DNA of 64,000 nt from Nocardioides soli (GTDB lineage Bacteria > Actinomycetota > Actinomycetes > Propionibacteriales > Nocardioidaceae): NCBI RefSeq assembly GCF_014191495.1, contig NZ_JACHWR010000001.1, forward strand, positions 1-64,000. The letters run 5' to 3'. The position numbers and the translations under genes are program-made. Shown piece by piece: positions 57,664 through 64,000 of the stretch. The notes beneath the pieces are model-generated. The model had not been told where the DNA came from and searched no databases. It saw nothing but the letters and a program-made list of their open reading frames with translations. Each line of letters begins with the position of its first letter. Position 1 is the stretch's first letter.

Positions 57664-59451
57664 GTGCCGCGCCGCCCCGACCGCTTCCTCGTGCTCGGCG
57701 CGCTCCTGATCGCCGGTCAGCTCGGGGTGCGCGCCTGGGCCCTGTCGGGGTCGTGGTTCTACTTCGACGACCTGGCGTTCATGTCCCGGGCGATGAACCA
57801 GCCCTTCGACGCCGACTACCTGCTCGAGTCGTACGGCGGCCACCTGATGCCGGCGGGCTTCGCCGTCGTCCGGCTGCTGACCGACTGGGCGGCGTACGAG
57901 TGGTGGCCCTGGGCGCTGACGCTGCTCGTGCTCCAAGCCGTGGCCGCGATCGGCTTCCTCCGGCTGCTGGTCTCGATGTTCGGGCGGCGACCGTTCGTGC
58001 TGGTCCTGCTCGCGGGCTACCTGTTCTGGGTCTTCACGCTCTCCGCCGGCATCTGGTTCGCCGCCGGCATCAACCAGCTCCCGCTGCAGATCGCGCTCGG
58101 GTTCGGACTCACGGCGCACCTGGCGTACCTGCGCACCCGCCGGACCCGCCACCTCGTGGCCACCCTGCTGTGGACCGTCTTCGGCCTGCTCTTCTACGAG
58201 AAGACGATGATCCTCTTCGGGATCTACGCCCTGGTCGCCCTCTGCTGGTTCGGCACCGGGAACACGCCGGTGCGACTCCGCGGACTGTGGGACCGCTACC
58301 GGCTGGGCATCGTCGCGCACGGCCTGGTCGCCGCCGGCTACCTCGCCGCCTACGTGCACTGGGGACTGGACTTCGGTCTCGAGGAGTCGGCCGACGTGGC
58401 GTGGGGTCCGATCGCCTGGAACCTCGTGGGCGTCGCGCTGTCCGCCGGCCTCGTCGGCGGCCCGATCACGTGGCAGGCCCTGAACGTCGGCTCCCTGGCC
58501 GACCCGTCCGACCTGCTCCTGCTGGCCTCGTGGGCCGGCGTCGCCGGCACCGTCGCGTACGCCGTCTTCAGCCGGGTGCTCAGCAAGCGCGCCTGGTCGC
58601 TGCTCGGCTTCACGATGCTCGCCAACGTGGTGCTGCTCGCCAGCGCCCGCGCGGCGATCGTCGGCCCGGAGATCGGCCGCGAGTACCGCTACCAGACCGA
58701 GTCCGCCGCGGTGGCCGCCCTCTGCCTCGGGCTGGCCTTCCTGCCGCTGCGGGGCGCCGTCGAGCAGAACATGCCGCGCGCGGGCGTACCCCGCAGCTAC
58801 GAGGGCCGCGCGTTCGTCGGCGGCGTCGCGCTGGTCGTCACCGCGCTCGCGCTGGTCTCGACCGTGCGCTACGTCGACCTGTGGCAGAGCCGCAACGACT
58901 CCCCCGAGTTCTTCCGCAACGCCCGCACCACCCTCGCGGCCGCCCCCGAGCACCCCGTGCCGCTCGTCGATCGCGGCATCCCCCAGACCCTGCTCTGGTC
59001 CTTCCGCTTCCCGGAGAACTCCTACCGCCACGTGCTGCGGCCCTACGCCGACAAGACGTCCTTCCCACGCTCGGCGGTCGACGAGCTGTTCATCCTCGAC
59101 GACGACGGCCGCCTGGCGCCGGTGACCATCGACCCGGCCCGGTCGATGAAGAGGACCGGAGGGTGCGGCTACCGGCTCGAGGACGACACGACGACCATCC
59201 CGCTCGACGGCCCCGTCCTGGGCGGCGGGTGGTGGATCGAGATGAGCTACGAGGCTCCGCGCGCGACGTCGCTGACCATGACGGCCGGCGAGGAGATCCA
59301 TGACCTGGTACTGCCGGCCGGCGAGCACGACGTCTTCGTCCAGGCGGCCGGTGAGTTCGACGAGGTCGAGCTGAGCGACTACCCGCGCGGGAGCGACCTG
59401 TGCGTCACCGACCTCGTGCTCGGGGCCCCGGTCCCCGACTCGTCGTCATGA
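57664..59451 (+). CDS. GT-C-like multi-membrane protein 1 (putative polyprenyl-phosphate-sugar glycosyltransferase)
   Basis: A 595-residue integral membrane protein with about ten helices in residues 1-410 and an extracytoplasmic C-terminal domain (420-595). After helix 1 comes WFYFDDLAFMSRAM and YGGHLMPAGF; an Asp-Asp pair in the first outer loop is the hallmark of GT-C glycosyltransferases. Other marks shared with its two paralogues: GINQLPLQIAL, FYEKTMILFG, YRYQTESAAVAAL. Likely transfers a sugar from a lipid carrier to a cell-wall or exported polymer. First gene of the operon; its stop overlaps the next ATG (ATGA). Confidence 0.75.
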   Translation: MPRRPDRFLVLGALLIAGQLGVRAWALSGSWFYFDDLAFMSRAMNQPFDADYLLESYGGHLMPAGFAVVRLLTDWAAYEWWPWALTLLVLQAVAAIGFLRLLVSMFGRRPFVLVLLAGYLFWVFTLSAGIWFAAGINQLPLQIALGFGLTAHLAYLRTRRTRHLVATLLWTVFGLLFYEKTMILFGIYALVALCWFGTGNTPVRLRGLWDRYRLGIVAHGLVAAGYLAAYVHWGLDFGLEESADVAWGPIAWNLVGVALSAGLVGGPITWQALNVGSLADPSDLLLLASWAGVAGTVAYAVFSRVLSKRAWSLLGFTMLANVVLLASARAAIVGPEIGREYRYQTESAAVAALCLGLAFLPLRGAVEQNMPRAGVPRSYEGRAFVGGVALVVTALALVSTVRYVDLWQSRNDSPEFFRNARTTLAAAPEHPVPLVDRGIPQTLLWSFRFPENSYRHVLRPYADKTSFPRSAVDELFILDDDGRLAPVTIDPARSMKRTGGCGYRLEDDTTTIPLDGPVLGGGWWIEMSYEAPRATSLTMTAGEEIHDLVLPAGEHDVFVQAAGEFDEVELSDYPRGSDLCVTDLVLGAPVPDSSS

Positions 59452-61313
59452 CCTGGTCGCGGCGCGGCATCCTCGTCACGGCCGTCGCGATGATCGCCGC
59501 CCAGCTCGCCTTCCGGGCCTGGGCGACCTACGGCTCCTGGTACCACTACGACGACTTCAACTTCATGGCCCGGATGGCCGGCGCCGGCCCCAGCCCCACC
59601 GCCGCGCTCGAGCCCTACATCGGCCACCTGATGCCGGGCGGGATGTACCTCTCCTGGCTGGCCGACGCCCTCGCGCCGTACGACTTCCGGGTCACCGCGA
59701 CGATGCTGCTGGTGCTGCAGGCCGGCGCCGCCGCGGCGCTGCTGTGGATGCTGGTCCGGATGTTCGGGTGGCGTCCCGGCATCCTGCCCCCGCTCGCGTT
59801 CTACCTCTTCAGCGTGATCACCACCCCCGTGGCGATCTGGTGGGCGGCGGGGGTCAACCAGCTGCCCTGGCACATCGCCCTCTTCGCGGGGCTCGGCACG
59901 CACGCGACGTACCTGCGCACCCGGCGGCTGAGGTACGCCCTGCTCACGGTCGCGTGGTCGGCGTTCGGCCTGGCCTTCTTCGAGAAGACAATCCTGCTCT
60001 TCGGCGCCGTCGCGTTCCTGGCGCTCGCCTACTTCGCCTCCGGCACCCCGGGAGTGCGGGCGGTCACCGTGCTGCGCACCTACGCGCGCGGGGTCGTCGT
60101 GTACGCCGTGGCGCTCGGCGCCTACCTCCTCGCCTACGTGACCACCGCGCTCGACTTCGACCCCGGCGCGGCCACCGACGGCAGCCTGGCCGAGGTCGCG
60201 TGGAACATGGTGGGCCGCGGGTACCTCCCGTCCCTTGCCGGCGGCCCGCTGCGGTGGCACTACCTCGACCAGGCCGCCTTCCCCGACCCGGTGAGCGCGG
60301 TGCGCTGGGCCAGCGTGCTCGCCGCGGGGCTGGTGATCTGGGAGATCCGGCGGGCCCGCACCCGCAGCCTGCGCGCCTGGCTGCTGCCGCTCGGCTTCGT
60401 GGCGGCGAACATCCTGCTCATCACCGCCGGCCGGGTGACCTACCTGGGCACGATCGTGAGCCTCGACTACCGCTACCAGGGCGAGCTCGCGGCGGTGACG
60501 GCGATCGCGCTCGTCCTGGCGGTGCTCCCCGTGCGCGGCGCCGTCGAGCCCGTGGAGGTCCGCCGGCCGAGCGCGCTGCTCGACCATCCGCGCCGGGTGG
60601 CCGTCGCGGTCGTGGTGCCGGTCGCGCTCGCGCTGGCCTCCTCGACGCTGTTCGTCCGGCACTGGCAGACCCATGACCCCGGTCAGGCCTACTTCGCCCA
60701 CCTGTTCGCGGCGCTCGACGCGGCCACCGAGCCGCTGGTCCTGGACGACACCACGGTCCCGGAGGTCGTGATGGGCGCCTACTCCTATCCCGACAACACC
60801 CTCAGCCACCTGCTGACGGCGTACGGCAAGGACGTCTCGTTCCCGGACGCCGCGATCGACGCCGTGGCCACGGTCACCGACGACGGCCGGGTCGTGCCGT
60901 CGGTGATCACCCCGCTGGAGCAGGCGCCGCCCGGCGACGAGCAGGACTGCGGCTATCGGGTCGCCGACCGGCCGCGCACCATCCCGCTCGACCCGACCGG
61001 GCTCGAGCCCGGCCCGGAGGCGCGCTGGAACGCCCGCTCCTGGGTCCGGATCGGCTACCTCAGCAGCGGCACCAGCCCCGTGTCCGTCGAGGTCGGTGGT
61101 GAGACGATCTCCGCCACCATCGTGAGAGGACTCCACGCGTTGTACGTCAGGACCCCACTCGTCGCCGACCGCGCCGCGCACGAGCCCGTGGGCAGCGTGA
61201 CGATCTCGGGCCTGGCCGGCGGCGCCCAGCTGTGCACCGACGACGTCACCGCCGGTCCTCTCGCGCCGGCGGACCCGGCCGGCGCCGCCGACGGCGACGG
61301 GGCCGGCTCATGA
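59448..61313 (+). CDS. GT-C-like multi-membrane protein 2
   Basis: A 621-residue paralogue of the preceding protein. Shared motifs: WYHYDDFNFMARMA, YIGHLMPGGM, GVNQLPWHIAL, FFEKTILLFG, YRYQGELAAVTAI and a periplasmic C-terminal domain with two Cys (CGYRV, LCTDDV). It overlaps both neighbours by 4 nt (ATGA), so the whole operon is translationally coupled. The same inferred role as protein 1, but with a separate acceptor or position; the exact sugar is unknown. Confidence 0.75.
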   Translation: MTWSRRGILVTAVAMIAAQLAFRAWATYGSWYHYDDFNFMARMAGAGPSPTAALEPYIGHLMPGGMYLSWLADALAPYDFRVTATMLLVLQAGAAAALLWMLVRMFGWRPGILPPLAFYLFSVITTPVAIWWAAGVNQLPWHIALFAGLGTHATYLRTRRLRYALLTVAWSAFGLAFFEKTILLFGAVAFLALAYFASGTPGVRAVTVLRTYARGVVVYAVALGAYLLAYVTTALDFDPGAATDGSLAEVAWNMVGRGYLPSLAGGPLRWHYLDQAAFPDPVSAVRWASVLAAGLVIWEIRRARTRSLRAWLLPLGFVAANILLITAGRVTYLGTIVSLDYRYQGELAAVTAIALVLAVLPVRGAVEPVEVRRPSALLDHPRRVAVAVVVPVALALASSTLFVRHWQTHDPGQAYFAHLFAALDAATEPLVLDDTTVPEVVMGAYSYPDNTLSHLLTAYGKDVSFPDAAIDAVATVTDDGRVVPSVITPLEQAPPGDEQDCGYRVADRPRTIPLDPTGLEPGPEARWNARSWVRIGYLSSGTSPVSVEVGGETISATIVRGLHALYVRTPLVADRAAHEPVGSVTISGLAGGAQLCTDDVTAGPLAPADPAGAADGDGAGS

Positions 61314-62494
61314 CGTTCCAGGACCGCTCGTTCCCGACCCTGAACGCCGTGCGCGCGATCGGCGCGATCATGGTCGTGCTCACCCATGCCGCCTTCAACA
61401 CCGGCCAGATCAACCACGGCTGGATCGGCGCGGCCCTGGCCCGTCTCGACTTCGGCGTCACCCTGTTCTTCGTGCTGTCCGGCTTCCTGCTGAGCCGGCC
61501 GTGGTTCCTCACCGCCGCCCTGGGCCGGCGCGCGCCGTCGACCCGCCACTACCTGTGGAAGCGGGCGCTGCGGATCCTGCCGCTCTACTGGGCGGTGGTC
61601 GTCGCCGCGCTCGCCCTCGACCCGGCGAACGACGGCTCGAGCTGGGAGGTCTGGCTCCGCAACCTCACCCTCACCCAGCTCTACTGGCCCGAGCTGCTGC
61701 CGAGCTCGCTCACCCAGATGTGGAGCCTGTGCACCGAGGTCGCCTTCTACGTCGTGCTGCCGTTCCTGTGCTGGTGGCTGACCTGGCAGCCCCGGCGGGG
61801 TGGGCACCGGCTCGAGGTGCGGTCGGTGCTGCGCCGGGCCGGGGTGCTGTTCGTCGCCGGCGTCGCCTGGCAGGCGGTCGTCGCCCAGGTCCCGGGTCAC
61901 GAGGGCCACTACGCCCAGTGGCTGCCCGGATACCTGCCGTGGTTCCTGGTCGGCGTGTGGTTCGCCGCGGTGTCCGCCAAGCTCGCGGTCGAGCCCGGCG
62001 ACCACGTGCTGGAGCGGCTGGCCCGCGACCTGCCCGGGTGCTGGATCCTGGCCACCGCCGTCTTCGCGATCGCCTGCTCGCCGCTCGCCGGGCCACGGCA
62101 GCTGCTGGTCCCCGGCGGCTGGGAGGCCGGCTCCAAGGTGGTCCTGTACGCCGTGGCGGGCGCGCTCTACGTGCTGCCGCTGGTGTTCGGGCCGGAGCGT
62201 GAGGGGTGGGTGCGCACCCAGCTCAGCGGGCCGGTGCTCTTCTGGCTCGGCGAGATCTCCTACGGCATCTTCGCGATCCACATGCTCGTGCTCAACGCGG
62301 TGTTCGCGGTGCTCGACATCCCGATCTTCACCGGCCGCTACCTCACGGTCGCCGGGGCCACGCTGGTGGTGACGATCGTCCTCGCGACGGCGTCCTTCTA
62401 CCTGTTCGAGAAGCCGATCCTGAGGGCCAAGAACATCCGGTACTTCAGCCGCATGGACCGCGAGGCACGACCGATGGGGGCGACGGTCCGGTGA
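61310..62494 (+). CDS. Acyltransferase 3 family membrane protein
   Basis: A 394-residue O-acyltransferase-like protein (OafA type) with about ten helices. FPTLNAVRAIGAIMVVLTHAAFNTG carries the conserved His (residue ~26) and LFFVLSGFLLSRPW plus LWKRALRILPLYW the conserved Arg-rich loop. Such enzymes acylate (often acetylate) exported sugars. Coupled to both neighbours (ATGA before, GTGA after), so it probably decorates the polymer built by the three GT-C-like proteins. Confidence 0.88.
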   Translation: MTFQDRSFPTLNAVRAIGAIMVVLTHAAFNTGQINHGWIGAALARLDFGVTLFFVLSGFLLSRPWFLTAALGRRAPSTRHYLWKRALRILPLYWAVVVAALALDPANDGSSWEVWLRNLTLTQLYWPELLPSSLTQMWSLCTEVAFYVVLPFLCWWLTWQPRRGGHRLEVRSVLRRAGVLFVAGVAWQAVVAQVPGHEGHYAQWLPGYLPWFLVGVWFAAVSAKLAVEPGDHVLERLARDLPGCWILATAVFAIACSPLAGPRQLLVPGGWEAGSKVVLYAVAGALYVLPLVFGPEREGWVRTQLSGPVLFWLGEISYGIFAIHMLVLNAVFAVLDIPIFTGRYLTVAGATLVVTIVLATASFYLFEKPILRAKNIRYFSRMDREARPMGATVR

Positions 62495-64000
62495 TCGGCA
62501 GCGGCGCCGGGCGCGCCGCCCGGCCGCAGCGCAGCGCCGGGCGCGGCGTGCTGCTGGCCGGCCTCCTGGTGGTCGCCGTCGCGACCGCGTTCCGGGCCTG
62601 GCAGCTCCAGGGGGCCTGGTTCTTCTACGACGACTTCTACTTCATCCAGCGGGCGCTGGACGGGCCGCTGACCTGGACCTACCTGGTCGAGCCCTACAAC
62701 GGGCACCTGATGCCCGCCGGCGCCCTGCTCACCTGGCTCAACGCCCACGCCGACGCCATGTCGTTCGCCTATCCGGCCGTGCAGATCGTCGTCGGCTTCG
62801 CGCTCACCGGCCTCGCCGCGCTGCGGCTCGTACTGCGCCTCTTCGGCGTGCGGTGGGCGGCGCTGGTGCCGCTGGTGCTGTTCCTCTTCTCCCCCTTCCT
62901 GATCCCCGCCACGATCTGGTGGGCCGCGGCGGTCAACCAGGTGCCGATGCTGCTCGCGGTCATCATGGCGCTGTCGTCGTTCGTGGCCTACCTGCGCTCG
63001 CCGCGGTGGCCGGCCCTGGTCGCCACGTTCGCCTGGATGGCCGTCGGCCTGCTGTTCGTCGAGCGGACGCTCACCGGCTTCGTCGTGCTCTGGCTCGTCG
63101 CGCTGCTGTACTTCACGGAGGGCACGTTCCCCGACCGGCTGCGCCAGCTGTGGAACAGGTACCGCGCGGCGGTCGTCGTCCAGGTGGTCGCCGTCCTCGT
63201 CTACCTCGCGGCGTACGCGCCCTTCGCCCTCAACTTCGACGCGGGCTCGGTGCGCAGCCGCCCGCTGTTCGGGGTGCTCCGCGACCTCGCGGGCGTCGCC
63301 TTCCCGATCGGCGCGGCCGGCGGCCCGCTCGACTGGCAGGTCTCCGGCGTCACCCAGAGCGAGGTGCACCCCTCGCAGCTGCTGCTGGTGCTCTCCTGGG
63401 TCGTCCTCGGGGTCGTGGTGCTCGCGTCGGGGATGACCCGGCGCCACGGCCTGCGGGCCTGGCTGATCCCGGTCGCCGGGCTGCTGGCCAACGCCGCGCT
63501 GATCGCGGTCAGCCGCGCCATCTACTTCGGCAGCGCGATCGCCCTGGACCTCCGGTTCCAGACCGAGTCGGCGCTCACCGTCGCCCTGGCCGCGGGCCTG
63601 GCGTTCCTGCCGGTGCCGGGCGCCCGGCAGTCCGCCGAGCCGCGCCCCGGCGCGACGTGGTCGATCTCCCGGCCGTCGTGGGTGGTCGGCGGCCTGGTCG
63701 GCTATCTGGCGCTGGCGGTGGCGAGCACGGCGTCCTACCCGCTGCGGAACCTGACCGACACCAGTCCGGAGCGCTACTACGGCAACGTCGCCGCCTCGAT
63801 GGCCGAGGATCCCGACGCGGTGCTCCTCAACCGGACGGTGCCGGACTGGCTGTGGGCGCCGCTGGCCTACCCCACCAACACCTACCGCCACATGTTCCCG
63901 ATGCTGAGCCCCGGGCCGCAGGTGGCGACCACCGTGACCGACGGCGGCGCGGTGGTCGACGCGGCCGGTCGGTTCCGCCCGATCACGTTCGTGCCGCAGC
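62491..64000 (+). CDS. GT-C-like multi-membrane protein 3 (3' truncated by window)
   Basis: The frame is open from GTG 62491 to the right edge, 503 codons visible without a stop. It is a third paralogue: WFFYDDFYFIQRAL, YNGHLMPAGA, AVNQVPMLLAV, LFVERTLTGFV and LRFQTESALTVAL align with proteins 1 and 2. Here FYEK/FFEK is VERT, keeping the Glu. The visible part ends in the start of the C-terminal domain (YPTNTYRHMFPML, as in FPENSYRHVLRPY of protein 1). GTG overlaps the acyltransferase stop (GTGA). Confidence 0.75.
   Translation, partial: MIGSGAGRAARPQRSAGRGVLLAGLLVVAVATAFRAWQLQGAWFFYDDFYFIQRALDGPLTWTYLVEPYNGHLMPAGALLTWLNAHADAMSFAYPAVQIVVGFALTGLAALRLVLRLFGVRWAALVPLVLFLFSPFLIPATIWWAAAVNQVPMLLAVIMALSSFVAYLRSPRWPALVATFAWMAVGLLFVERTLTGFVVLWLVALLYFTEGTFPDRLRQLWNRYRAAVVVQVVAVLVYLAAYAPFALNFDAGSVRSRPLFGVLRDLAGVAFPIGAAGGPLDWQVSGVTQSEVHPSQLLLVLSWVVLGVVVLASGMTRRHGLRAWLIPVAGLLANAALIAVSRAIYFGSAIALDLRFQTESALTVALAAGLAFLPVPGARQSAEPRPGATWSISRPSWVVGGLVGYLALAVASTASYPLRNLTDTSPERYYGNVAASMAEDPDAVLLNRTVPDWLWAPLAYPTNTYRHMFPMLSPGPQVATTVTDGGAVVDAAGRFRPITFVPQ

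Noticed and set aside
59379..61181. 600-residue minus-strand frame antisense to GT-C-like protein 2
   Set aside because: His/Arg/Gly low-complexity translation typical of antisense frames in GC-rich membrane-protein genes.
1..64000. tRNA genes, rRNA genes, CRISPR arrays, complete insertion sequences
   Set aside because: Looked for by eye (tRNA arms and CCA ends, regularly spaced repeats, transposase motifs); nothing convincing was found, though a dedicated scan was not possible.

Overview
The window is almost entirely high-GC actinobacterial chromosome. I place it in or near Nocardioidaceae, by inference from the parE / DUF7455 protein / sigA order, the very high GC, frequent GTG starts, and dispersed repeats of the GGTTTCGAGACG...CTCCTCAACC type. 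The first ~3.9 kb differs: it has clearly lower GC and phage-type codon use, and carries the end of a tail tape-measure gene and a complete tail/receptor-binding gene. It stops exactly at the 3' end of parE, whose last nine codons look phage-derived. I read this as one end of a prophage integrated in the parE 3' end; an assembly chimera is the alternative.

Layout. 3.9-13.5 kb: core genes (topoisomerase IV subunit B, DUF7455 zinc protein, DUF456 and EamA membrane proteins, secreted proteins, primary sigma factor, HhH-GPD glycosylase) and a CstR-like repressor / DUF302 pair with twin G-tract operators next to a 53-aa Cys/His-rich peptide gene. 13.6-21.2 kb: a dormancy/hypoxia-type stress island (DoxX-like protein, universal stress proteins, CBS-domain proteins, two pyridoxamine-oxidase-fold proteins, a beta-CASP metallo-hydrolase) ending in a DevR/DosR-like response regulator. 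Six 14-bp palindromic boxes of the 5-4-5 form GGGAC-CTTC-GTCCC lie upstream of its genes, of the regulator itself and of the pilin gene. 21.2-30.2 kb: a Tad/Flp pilus locus with a soluble two-component system inside it.

30.4-42.0 kb: a universal stress protein, two glutamate-cysteine-ligase-like enzymes, a DUF4192 protein, DNA polymerase IV, the 5-oxoprolinase PxpABC operon, an S9 oligopeptidase and a SigB-type sigma factor with an ECF-like promoter. 42.2-55.5 kb: coaE and rpsA, usually close together in actinobacteria, are separated by ~11 kb of accessory genes (epimerase/TetR pair with twin operators, P450, ECF sigma with membrane partner, alcohol dehydrogenase, secreted SGNH-Fn3 protein, GlxA-type regulator, exported sulfatase), with copies of a palindromic repeat at 42.8 and 50.7 kb. 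55.7-64 kb: a methyltransferase, a DUF3068 protein, and a translationally coupled cell-envelope operon in which three paralogous GT-C-like multi-membrane proteins surround an acyltransferase; the third runs off the window.

No tRNA, rRNA, CRISPR array or intact insertion sequence was seen. Functions are assigned from recognisable motifs and family resemblance; nothing was searched against databases.
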